This document shows positions 1 through 6,080 of a stretch of 6,106 nt of DNA, piece by piece; the first letter of the stretch is position 1; each line of letters begins with the position of its first letter. The stretch spans positions 1 to 6,106 of the forward strand of contig CBDUYD010000171.1 of assembly GCA_965371355.1 (NCBI GenBank), read 5' to 3'. The notes under the pieces were generated by a model. It was not told the origin of the DNA and did no database searches. It worked only from the letters and a program-made list of their open reading frames with translations. This stretch comes from JASJHI01 sp965371355. GTDB taxonomy: Bacteria > Actinomycetota > Acidimicrobiia > Acidimicrobiales > Ilumatobacteraceae. The position numbers were made by a program, and so were the translations under genes.

Positions 1-663
1 TCCCTCGTGCCACCGCAGGAACAGCGTCTCGATCAGCGCCAGGTACAGCCAGCCGAGCAGCAGCCCCTGAACGATGTCGGAAAACCAGTGGACGCCGAGG
101 TACATCCGGCTGGCCGAGATACCGGCGATCAGCACCGCGGAGAAAGCGGTGGTCGTCCACCAGATCCAGCGCCGATTCGTCCGGAGCGCGACGAGCGGCG
201 GCAGGAGGCCCCACAGGGTGACGGCAGCCAGGACGTGGCCGCTCGGATGCGACGGACCGGTTCCGTCGACGAGGCGGGTGAAGTCGGGCCGGTCACGGCC
301 GACGAGTTCCTTCACGGCGAACTCGAAGAGCGGTCGGGCGAGCACGGCGACGGCGAGCGCCAGCGCGAGCGCCCGGCAACGCCGCGCGATGAGCGCCACG
401 ATCACCGCGAACGCGCCGAAGACGACGATGTTCGAGCCCATCCGGCTGAAGGACCGGAACGTTGTTTCCAGACCGGGCGTGCGGTGACCCTCGATCCAAC
501 GCTGGATCGGCTCGTCCCAGACGAGCAACACCGAACCGTGATCGAAGGCGGCCGCCGCGGCGAGCAGCAACGACATGGCGATGACGATCCAGATCGTCGC
601 CGGATGTGCGAGCAGGAGTCCCCGCGGACTCAGCGGAGGTTGGAGATGGAGCGAGCTGGACAC
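1..663 (-). CDS. PAP2-superfamily membrane phosphatase (3' end cut by window)
   Basis: At least 221 residues of a membrane-bound acid phosphatase of the PAP2 (type 2 phosphatidic acid phosphatase / undecaprenyl-diphosphatase-like) superfamily, which removes phosphate from lipid or related phosphate esters, usually on the outer face of the membrane. All three signature motifs are present with correct spacing: K118-x6-R125-P126 (KELVGRDRP), PSGH at 140-143 (in GPSHPSGHVLAA), and S185-R186-x5-H192-x3-D196 (SRMYLGVHWFSD). H143 and H192 are the expected catalytic histidines. Hydrophobic segments are near residues 22-40, 79-93, 98-109, 143-160, 166-184 and 197-216. No stop is reached, so the C-terminus continues past position 1. 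The chosen start is GTG at 661-663, the only usual start codon between the upstream in-frame stop (694-696) and the ATG at 574-576, which would cut the first helix. No clear Shine-Dalgarno is seen. Exact substrate (phosphatidate, undecaprenyl-PP, inositol phosphate or other) cannot be told. Confidence 0.9.
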   Translation of the reverse strand, partial: MSSSLHLQPPLSPRGLLLAHPATIWIVIAMSLLLAAAAAFDHGSVLLVWDEPIQRWIEGHRTPGLETTFRSFSRMGSNIVVFGAFAVIVALIARRCRALALALAVAVLARPLFEFAVKELVGRDRPDFTRLVDGTGPSHPSGHVLAAVTLWGLLPPLVALRTNRRWIWWTTTAFSAVLIAGISASRMYLGVHWFSDIVQGLLLGWLYLALIETLFLRWHEG

Positions 664-668
664 GACTT

Positions 669-693
669 GTTCGATACGATCCGTTCGATACGA
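669..693. repeat. Two direct copies of GTTCGATACGA, 14-bp period
   Basis: The 11-mer GTTCGATACGA occurs at 669-679 and again at 683-693, separated by TCC. The pair fills most of the 30-bp gap between the stop of the small anchored protein (694) and the GTG start of the PAP2 gene (663). It could be a binding site for a protein, a leftover of local duplication, or part of the untranslated leader. No function is shown by the sequence. Confidence 0.75.
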
Positions 694-1068
694 CTACTCG
701 ACCGGGGCCAGGCGCTCGACGTCGGACCTCACGTGGTCGATCGTCCAGTCCTCGAGACAGCCGCGGAACTGTCGCTGGTCGGTCGAGTCCATCGACGGGG
801 CGAGCAGCACCCGGAACCGGCCGTCGCCGAGATCCTCGAGCGGTGTGACCGGATCCGAATTGACCTCGAGACGGCACGTGAGCAGCTGCGCCTCGGCGAA
901 CTCGGCGGTCGTCTGGCCGGCCTCGCCGCCGTGAGTACTCACATGGAGGACCAACTCGATACGCGAGTCGGGGTCGACCGGCTGGTGCGTCGACAATGTG
1001 GCGTCGCGAAGCAGTGCGACCGCGACGACCGCGGCGACCAGTGCGACGAACGCCCCGATGTACTTCAC
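694..1068 (-). CDS. Small uncharacterised membrane-anchored or secreted protein
   Basis: A 124-residue protein of unknown function. Residues 4-20 (IGAFVALVAAVVAVALL) form one hydrophobic helix preceded by Lys2, so it is either an N-terminal anchor or an uncleaved signal; no clear signal-peptidase or lipobox site follows. The rest is a soluble, acidic domain with alternating strand-like segments (RIELVLHVSTHG at 36-47, FRVLLAPSMD at 85-94) and two cysteines, C65 in LLTCRLEV and C104 in FRGCLEDW, that could form a disulfide outside the membrane. The start is a GTG at 1066-1068 whose last two bases are shared with the preceding gene's TGA (GTGA overlap). No strong Shine-Dalgarno is seen, so translational coupling is likely. 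The TAG stop at 694-696 is followed by a short tandem repeat and then the PAP2 gene. Codon use looks like that of the neighbours. The GRFRVLLAP...FRGCLEDW block looks like a conserved core. Confidence 0.78.
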   Translation of the reverse strand: MKYIGAFVALVAAVVAVALLRDATLSTHQPVDPDSRIELVLHVSTHGGEAGQTTAEFAEAQLLTCRLEVNSDPVTPLEDLGDGRFRVLLAPSMDSTDQRQFRGCLEDWTIDHVRSDVERLAPVE

Positions 1069-1592
1069 CGTCCGCTACCACGCCCGGCGCGCCGCAGCAG
1101 CCGGCGCAGCTGCGCATCGTCGCAGCCGGGCACCGCTTGGGCGAGCACGGTCACGTCATCGACGAGCAGTCCGCCGCGCGGGTAGCTGATCGGACCGAGC
1201 TGACGGGCGAGTTTCTCCTCGCCCGCGGGCGTGGTGGTGTTCGCGGCGACGCGGTCGACCAGCCATGCGATACCGGAGAGGATCACTCCCCCGCCGACGA
1301 GAAACGTGATGAAGACGTTGGTGCGGTTCGGCTCGAGCCACTCGAAACGGTTCGGTCGTGGCGGACGCGTCTGACGCAGCGCCTCGAGCACCGCGGGGTC
1401 GATCTCGGCACGGGGCTCGAGCCGGCCCAGGCGGCGCAGGATGAGAGCGGTGGCGAGCCCGATCTCGGCGATGACGACGATCAGCCCGAAGAACAGGGCC
1501 CTGTTCCACTCCCACCGGTTGAGCGAGACGATCATGTACATCGCACCGAGCAACAGGGTGGCGATACCTGCGAGCCACGCGATCGCCTTCAT
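1065..1592 (-). CDS. Uncharacterised membrane protein, three predicted helices
   Basis: A 175-residue protein I do not recognise. Hydrophobic segments lie at about residues 3-24 (IAWLAGIATLLLGAMYMIVS), 33-52 (LFFGLIVVIAEIGLATALIL) and 93-113 (VFITFLVGGGVILSGIAWLV). Between helices 2 and 3 is a hydrophilic loop (53-92) with a Pro/Arg-rich RQTRPPRPNRFEW part. The C-terminal tail (114-175) is soluble and ends Arg-rich (LRRLLRRAGRGSGR), with one Cys at 157. By the positive-inside rule the loop at 53-92, with its Arg residues, is likely cytoplasmic. The start ATG overlaps the stop of the upstream dikinase-like gene as ATGA, and GAGGAGG lies 7 nt upstream inside that gene, which fixes this start firmly. 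Its stop overlaps the next start as GTGA. The tight coupling on both sides suggests it is made in proportion to its neighbours and may anchor or serve the same pathway. No function can be assigned. Confidence 0.82.
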   Translation of the reverse strand: MKAIAWLAGIATLLLGAMYMIVSLNRWEWNRALFFGLIVVIAEIGLATALILRRLGRLEPRAEIDPAVLEALRQTRPPRPNRFEWLEPNRTNVFITFLVGGGVILSGIAWLVDRVAANTTTPAGEEKLARQLGPISYPRGGLLVDDVTVLAQAVPGCDDAQLRRLLRRAGRGSGR

Positions 1593-3631
1593 ACCGAGAC
1601 CTCCTCGAGGGTGACATCGCCGGTGTTGCCGTCGACCTCGACGGTGATCCCCTCGGCGAACGTCGCGGCGGCACCGGCGTATCCGACGACGGTCGCGACA
1701 TTCGACTCCCTGGCGAGGATGGCGAGGTGCGAGAGCACCGATCCGGTCTCGGCGATGATGCCGGCCAGCCTCGGCAGAAGGCTCCCGAGGCCTGGGGTGA
1801 GCGTGGTGGTGACCAGCACCGAACCGGCCGGCGGATCGACCGTATCGTGGGTGACCGGCCCGACACCGAGGCCGCCGCCCGCCCCGGTTCCGCCACCGAC
1901 CTCGTCAGACCGGCGCGAGGTGATGGGTTTTCCGAGATCGGACAGCCGGAAGCAGGCCGGGAGCGGCTCACCGAATGAATGCACGTGCCGCTCCTGCAGT
2001 TCGGGTCGCGTGACCGCGCGCAGCGTGGCGATCGCTTCGATGTCGTCGAGGCGGAGGTGTCGGATCGACTCCTCGGAGGGGAGCATGCCGTTGGTGACGA
2101 GGCGTTCTCCGAGCTGCCATGCGGCACGGCCGGTGAGCTCCTGGAGCCAGCGGGCGCGGAGCCGCAACGCTTCGCGCAGCACGCCGTTGTCGGTCCCGGC
2201 CGCACTACCGGTTCCCAGATCGGGGGTGAGGGCATCGGGCGGAAGCTCGGTGCACGCACCGACCTTGGGGCTTGTGAGCGCGAGCACGATCGGGCTGCGC
2301 GTGAGGATCTCGTCGTCGGAGAGTCCGTCCTGTCGCGCCTCGGAGAGCACCCGCAGTGCGACCGAGGCTCCGGTCAGCCGGTTGCCACCGGTGTCGGTGA
2401 GCATCCCCATCAGGATCTCGTGCGCATGTACGGCGCGCAGCACGGATTGGCTGCGCTGGATGAGCGCGATGATCTGGCGGCTCGACAGTTCGCGGATCGG
2501 AGGTACCGCCTCGAGATCGGCGTCGACGCGGTCGAGCAGGTTCTCAGCGAGTTGCGGGAGCGCCGACCGCAGCCGGCCGACCCGCCAAGCACCCTGCAGT
2601 CGCCTGGCAGCCGGAATCGGGTTGAGGCGCTGGAGCAGCGACGGCTTGGGTCGGATATCGCCCGCCAGCAGGAGGTCGATGCCGACGTGACCATCGACCA
2701 CCACCACGATCTCACTCGCCGCGATCTCGTCCTTGGTCGCCGTACCAGCGAGCGCGATCGCGTACCGGACACCGTCGCTCAACGGTGGGATCCAGAGGTC
2801 TTGTTCGAGTTCGGTGAGCGGCTCGGGGAACGTCTCGGCCACGGGGCCCGGACCGTAGACCGGGCCGGACGGGACACCACGCACGACGGAGGTGACAGGT
2901 CGTGACTGCAACAGCCACAGCTGGTCGTCGGCACCTATCGCCCACTCGACATCCTGTGGTCCGCCGAACACCTCGGCGACCGACTCCGAGAGTGCCACGA
3001 GCCGACGGAGATCGGAACGCTGCAACTTCGGACCATCGTTGGCGGCGAACTCGATGACGCTCGCATCGGACTCGAGCAGGTACCGCGACCCGTCGATCTC
3101 ACCGCTCACGAGCGGCTCTGGGCCGCCGTCGACGGCGCTGACCACCCGGTGATCGCTGCGACCGGACACCGGATCGATACCGAAGAGCACACCCCCGAAG
3201 CGAGGATCGATCAGCGGCTGCACGAGTACGCCGATCGGATGATCCGCGGCACCGGCGCGAGTACGTGAGTCGAGAACCTCGCGGACCGCGGCTACGAACT
3301 CGTCGAAGCCGTCGATGCCGATCACCGACGCGAACTGCCCGGCCATCGACGACGCTGCCGAGTCCTCGAGGACCGACGACGATCGGGCGACGAGCGACCG
3401 CGTACTCCCTCCCGCACGTTCGAACGCGTCAGCGACTTCGACGCTGGAGGCCACGTCGGCTCCTGCGTCGACCTCGTCGGAGAACACGGTGGTCAGCACC
3501 ACACCGCCGAGGGTCGGCAGACCCGCAGCGGCCGCTCGCGCCAGCGCGGCCGCCTTGCCACCGGTCAGGCCTACGTCGGCCGCGTCGGGACTCTCGAGCC
3601 CCACGACCGCCAAGGCGGTCGTCGTCGTCAT
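1589..3631 (-). CDS. PEP synthase / rifampin phosphotransferase-like protein (ATP-grasp plus phosphohistidine domain)
   Basis: A 680-residue cytosolic enzyme of the dikinase superfamily. Residues 20-250 form a PPDK_N/PEP synthase-type ATP-grasp domain: GLTGGKAAAL (21-30, K26), LVARSSSVLEDSAASSMAGQF (80-100, R83), VLVQPLIDPRFGGVLFGIDP (135-154), PLVSGEID (173-180), DVEWA (227-231) and LLQSRPVT (240-247). Residues 260-580 are a divergent middle region opening with ETFPEPLTELEQ (266-277), reminiscent of the substrate domain of rifampin phosphotransferase. After a Gly-rich hinge (579-592), residues 600-680 are the swivelling phosphohistidine domain, with likely catalytic H635 in ETGSVLSHLAILARE. 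The C-terminal PEP/pyruvate TIM barrel of true PEP synthase is absent. In the family, ATP phosphorylates the His, which passes phosphate to a small molecule. The substrate here is unknown, and rifamycin resistance should not be assumed: at 680 residues it is shorter than Rph (about 865). ATG at 3631 has GAGG 8 nt upstream. The stop overlaps the next gene. Confidence 0.88.
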   Translation of the reverse strand: MTTTTALAVVGLESPDAADVGLTGGKAAALARAAAAGLPTLGGVVLTTVFSDEVDAGADVASSVEVADAFERAGGSTRSLVARSSSVLEDSAASSMAGQFASVIGIDGFDEFVAAVREVLDSRTRAGAADHPIGVLVQPLIDPRFGGVLFGIDPVSGRSDHRVVSAVDGGPEPLVSGEIDGSRYLLESDASVIEFAANDGPKLQRSDLRRLVALSESVAEVFGGPQDVEWAIGADDQLWLLQSRPVTSVVRGVPSGPVYGPGPVAETFPEPLTELEQDLWIPPLSDGVRYAIALAGTATKDEIAASEIVVVVDGHVGIDLLLAGDIRPKPSLLQRLNPIPAARRLQGAWRVGRLRSALPQLAENLLDRVDADLEAVPPIRELSSRQIIALIQRSQSVLRAVHAHEILMGMLTDTGGNRLTGASVALRVLSEARQDGLSDDEILTRSPIVLALTSPKVGACTELPPDALTPDLGTGSAAGTDNGVLREALRLRARWLQELTGRAAWQLGERLVTNGMLPSEESIRHLRLDDIEAIATLRAVTRPELQERHVHSFGEPLPACFRLSDLGKPITSRRSDEVGGGTGAGGGLGVGPVTHDTVDPPAGSVLVTTTLTPGLGSLLPRLAGIIAETGSVLSHLAILARESNVATVVGYAGAAATFAEGITVEVDGNTGDVTLEEVSV
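1600..1606 (-). promoter_or_regulatory. Strong Shine-Dalgarno inside the dikinase-like gene
   Basis: GAGGAGG on the minus strand lies within the last codons of the dikinase-like gene, 7 nt before the ATG at 1592. It is the best ribosome-binding site in the window. It fixes the start of the three-helix membrane protein despite its overlap with the preceding stop. Confidence 0.8.
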
Positions 3632-3691
3632 CGCCGGTACCTCATCTGCAGAGTGGCAACCCGCACCCGGCCCGGCTCATTCCCCTGGCTG
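3632..3691 (-). promoter_or_regulatory. 60-bp gap between the VWA and dikinase-like genes, with ribosome-binding site
   Basis: This is the longest gap within the operon. It contains ATGAGG (3645-3640) whose GAGG lies 8 nt before the ATG at 3631, a plausible ribosome-binding site. I see no hairpin with a T-run, so read-through from the VWA gene is likely. No convincing -35/-10 pair is visible, though a separate promoter cannot be excluded. Confidence 0.5.
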
Positions 3692-5128
3692 TTACGCCAG
3701 CTTGTCGACGAAGCCTTCGAGCTGGCGGAGGTTGCGGCACTCGAACACGCCGTCGGTGAAGGTGCCGTACTCGCCGACGATCGAGTCGCCGGTGTTCCAG
3801 TAGCTGCGCGGCTCGGGGTTCAGCCAATACACGTGACGCGCCTTGTGCTGCATCTCCTTGATGACCCAGCTCTGGCTGGCGTGATAGTTGTTGCGCGCGT
3901 CGCCGAGCAGCAGCACCGTGCTCTTGGGGCCGACGTCCTTGCCGTAGCGTTCCCAGAACACCTCGAAGGCGTGGCCATAGTCGGAGTGCCCGTCGACCCA
4001 CACGACATCGGCTTCGGTGTTGACCCGGTGGATCGCCTCGGTGATGTCCTCGGTGGCGCGGAAGTAGTCGGTGACCTCGTCGATGCCGTCGATGAACACG
4101 AACGAGCGCACCTTCGAGAACTGGTTCTGGATCGCGTAGACCAGCATCAGCGTGAACCGTGCGAACGCGGCGACCGAACCGGAGATGTCGGCGATCACGA
4201 TCAGTTCGGGCTTGGAGGGGCGCGGGTACTTGAACTTCGGTTCGGCCGGCACGCCTCCGTAGCTGAGCGAGTGGCGGACCGTGTTGCGGAAGTCGAGTGC
4301 ACCCTTGCGTCCGTGCTTGCGCTTGCGGGCCAGGCGTGCGGCCAGCTTGCGGGTCAGCGGGTACAGCGCCTTTCGCAGCGACACCATCTCGTCGCGCGAC
4401 GCGTGCATGAACTCGACGTCTTCGGGAAGCGGCTTGCGGAGCGTCTTGGCCATCGCCTCCGCGCCCCGGTCGGCGACGAGGCGACGGCGGATCTCGGCCT
4501 CGATCTCACCTTTGAACTTGTTGATGCGGTCCTCGTACTCCTCGCGCTCGAGGCGTTCCTCGAGTGGGGTGAGATCACCCTCGACCTGATCGCGTGTGGC
4601 GTCCATCAGCTTCTCGAGCATCGCGTCGAGATCGAGATTGCGCAGGGTTCGGTAGAGGTAGTACGTGCCACCCACCGGTCGGCCGGGCTCCATGCCGGCG
4701 AACCGCTGGACGGACTGCTTGGCCATCGCCCGCATCATCGCCTGGTCGCCGTTCATCAGAGCCTGCATCAGCATCTGCGCGATCTCTTCGGGCGAAAGGT
4801 TCTCGAGCCCGCCCGCACCACCCTCGCCCTGCTGGCGCTGCTGCTCCTGCATCTCGCGCCAGAGATCGTCGATGTCGGTGTCGCCGTCTCCCTCGACGAG
4901 CTTGTACTCGGGACCGCGCAGACTGAAGTACACCTCGAAGACCGTCTCGAAGCTGCGCCAGTGAGCATGGTTCTTGACCAACGTCGCGCCGAGCGCGTAC
5001 TTGAACGCGTCGCGGTCTTCGATCGGGATGTGCTGCACGGCCTCCATCGCGTCGAGGTTCTCGGTGAGACTGACCGGCAGCCCGGCGTTACGGAGTTCGA
5101 CGACGAATCCGTTGAGCAGTTCGAGCAT
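3692..5128 (-). CDS. VWA domain-containing CoxE-like protein, partner of the MoxR ATPase
   Basis: A 478-residue protein with a C-terminal von Willebrand factor A domain of the CoxE type, expected to be a cytosolic adaptor that binds a divalent metal and couples the MoxR ATPase to a client. Residues 1-70 resemble the usual CoxE N-terminus (FVVELRNAGLPVS, then a helical region to VYFSLRG). Residues 80-110 are an acidic, Gln- and Gly-rich linker, and 110-270 are mostly charged helix (EERLEREEYEDRINKFKGE at 190-208). Residues 272-291 (HGRKGALDFRNTVRHSLSYG) match the conserved pre-VWA segment. The MIDAS metal site is visible as DISGS at 314-318, a Ser in HSDYG at 381-385, and D410 in LLLGDARNN. 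The TAA stop is at 3692-3694. The ATG at 5128 lies 4 bp after the MoxR stop, so translation is probably coupled. The length is close to that of E. coli ViaA, but the short MoxR partner and the CoxE-type motif order argue for the CoxE group. Confidence 0.93.
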   Translation of the reverse strand: MLELLNGFVVELRNAGLPVSLTENLDAMEAVQHIPIEDRDAFKYALGATLVKNHAHWRSFETVFEVYFSLRGPEYKLVEGDGDTDIDDLWREMQEQQRQQGEGGAGGLENLSPEEIAQMLMQALMNGDQAMMRAMAKQSVQRFAGMEPGRPVGGTYYLYRTLRNLDLDAMLEKLMDATRDQVEGDLTPLEERLEREEYEDRINKFKGEIEAEIRRRLVADRGAEAMAKTLRKPLPEDVEFMHASRDEMVSLRKALYPLTRKLAARLARKRKHGRKGALDFRNTVRHSLSYGGVPAEPKFKYPRPSKPELIVIADISGSVAAFARFTLMLVYAIQNQFSKVRSFVFIDGIDEVTDYFRATEDITEAIHRVNTEADVVWVDGHSDYGHAFEVFWERYGKDVGPKSTVLLLGDARNNYHASQSWVIKEMQHKARHVYWLNPEPRSYWNTGDSIVGEYGTFTDGVFECRNLRQLEGFVDKLA

Positions 5129-5132
5129 CAGG

Positions 5133-6041
5133 TCACTCGTCGACCGTCAGTTCCTTGGCGGTCTTGGCGATGTCGGTCTGGTACTTCAACAAGATGTTCA
5201 GCGTCTCCTTGGCGGTCTGCTCGTCGATCGTGTCGATGTTGAGGATCATCAGCGTGCGCGCCCAGTCGAGCGTCTCGGACACGCTCGGCGCCTTCTTCAG
5301 GTCGAGTTGGCGGATCGAGCGCACGATGCGGGCCACCTGATCGGCGAGGCTCTCGGTGATCCCGGGCACCTTGGCGAGCACGATCTCGCGTTCGCGCTCG
5401 AGTTGCGGGTAGTCGACGTGAAGGTACAGACAACGCCGCTTCAGCGCCTCTGACAGCTCACGCGTGTTGTTCGACGTGAGGAAGACGAGCGGGATCTGCT
5501 TGGCCTCGATGGTTCCGAGCTCGGGGATCGACACCTGGTAGTCGGAGAGGATCTCGAGCAACAGCGCCTCGGTCTCGACCTCGACGCGGTCGACCTCGTC
5601 GATCAGCAGCACGACCGGGTCATCGGCCGTGATCGCCTCGAGCAACGGCCGCGTGAGCAGGAACTCGTCGGAGAAGATGTCGTCTCGGACGTCGGTCCAG
5701 TCCTCGTTGGCGTCGCCACCGCGCTCGGTCTGGATGCGCAGCAGCTGCTTCTTGTAGTTCCACTCGTAGAGCGCCTTGGACTCGTCGAGACCCTCGTAGC
5801 ACTGGAGGCGGATCAGACGCGAGCCGGTGATCTCTGCGACCGACTTGGCGAGCTGTGTCTTGCCCGTGCCGGCCGGACCCTCGATGAGGATCGGCTTGCC
5901 GAGGCGGTCCGCGAGATAGACGACACCGGCGATGCCGTCGTCGGCGAGGTACTGCGCGTCGTCGAGTGCCTCGCGCACGCCCTGGACGGTCTCGAATCGG
6001 GGGGGCGCTGCCGCCGGAGATCCGGCATCCGTGGTCGTCAT
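5133..6041 (-). CDS. MoxR-family AAA+ ATPase (CoxD-like)
   Basis: A 302-residue AAA+ ATPase of the MoxR group. These are cytosolic, usually hexameric ATPases that work with a VWA-domain partner to remodel or activate client proteins or insert cofactors. Seen in the sequence: Walker A GPAGTGKT at residues 55-62; Walker B VVLLIDEVD at 143-151 with D148 and E149; a sensor-1 asparagine in LTSNN at 188-192; a candidate arginine finger in LKRRC at 200-204; and a sensor-2-region PSVSETLDW at 252-260. The CYEGLDESKALYEWNY stretch at 81-96 is the form I associate with MoxR proteins paired with CoxE-like VWA proteins. The length suits a lone AAA+ core plus lid, without the extra domains of RavA. The ATG at 6041 leaves about 15 residues before the conserved core. 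No good Shine-Dalgarno precedes it, so translation may be leaderless. It is first in the operon, with the VWA gene 4 bp downstream. The client is unknown: no CO dehydrogenase gene is in view, so a coxD symbol would be unsafe. Confidence 0.95.
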   Translation of the reverse strand: MTTTDAGSPAAAPPRFETVQGVREALDDAQYLADDGIAGVVYLADRLGKPILIEGPAGTGKTQLAKSVAEITGSRLIRLQCYEGLDESKALYEWNYKKQLLRIQTERGGDANEDWTDVRDDIFSDEFLLTRPLLEAITADDPVVLLIDEVDRVEVETEALLLEILSDYQVSIPELGTIEAKQIPLVFLTSNNTRELSEALKRRCLYLHVDYPQLEREREIVLAKVPGITESLADQVARIVRSIRQLDLKKAPSVSETLDWARTLMILNIDTIDEQTAKETLNILLKYQTDIAKTAKELTVDE

Positions 6042-6080
6042 GGTGAGTCACGATACAGACCGTCTTGACCCGCCGGTCAA
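6042..6080 (-). promoter_or_regulatory. Putative promoter of the moxR-led operon
   Basis: On the minus strand a TTGACC box (6080-6075) resembles a sigma-70-type -35 element. Downstream, TATCGT (6055-6050, 19-nt spacer) or TGTATC (6057-6052, 17-nt spacer) could be the -10. With the first option transcription would start at or within a few bases of the ATG at 6041, giving a leaderless or almost leaderless mRNA. That would agree with the missing Shine-Dalgarno. This is a pattern match only; the weak -10 and long spacer keep confidence low. Confidence 0.3.
6065..6080. repeat. Inverted repeat TTGACC-N4-GGTCAA, candidate operator
   Basis: Perfect 6-bp arms (TTGACC at 6065-6070, GGTCAA at 6075-6080) separated by CGCC, centred about 32 bp upstream of the first ATG. 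On the minus strand the first arm doubles as the putative -35 box, so a dimeric regulator bound here would be placed to block RNA polymerase. The regulator is not in the window. There is no T-run after it, so it is not a terminator. Confidence 0.45.

Noticed and set aside
1..576. PAP2 start at the ATG at 574-576
   Set aside because: This start would fall inside the first predicted transmembrane helix and remove most of it. The GTG at 661-663 keeps the helix and leaves a normal 30-bp intergenic gap.
7..1185. Plus-strand open frame of 392 codons across the PAP2 and small-protein genes
   Set aside because: The product is Arg/Glu/Asp/Gly-rich without hydrophobic core or motif. The PAP2 signature residues on the opposite strand, in correct spacing, show which strand is coding.
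996..2690. Long plus-strand open frame (564 codons) opposite the dikinase-like gene
   Set aside because: Its translation is low-complexity Arg/Ser/Pro-rich with no recognisable motif. It lies antisense to a well-supported gene and arises from the third-position GC bias of that gene.
1589..3631. Calling the dikinase-like gene ppsA or rph
   Set aside because: The PEP-binding barrel needed for ppsA is absent, and the length and middle region differ from characterised rifampin phosphotransferases.
5128..5133. coxD/coxE gene names and a role in CO dehydrogenase maturation
   Set aside because: Only family resemblance supports it. No molybdenum hydroxylase subunit or other cox gene lies in the window, and MoxR/VWA pairs serve many clients.
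3653..5242. Plus-strand open frame of 529 codons opposite the VWA gene
   Set aside because: It mirrors the VWA gene, has no domain motif and spans an operon junction. The minus-strand VWA protein with an intact MIDAS motif explains the region.
752..5400. Many CTCGAG hexamers across the window
   Set aside because: They fall inside codons at irregular spacing and are explained by GC-rich Leu, Glu and Arg codon use rather than a repeat family.
6065..6080. The inverted repeat as a terminator of an upstream gene
   Set aside because: The arms are only 6 bp and no T-run follows on either strand.
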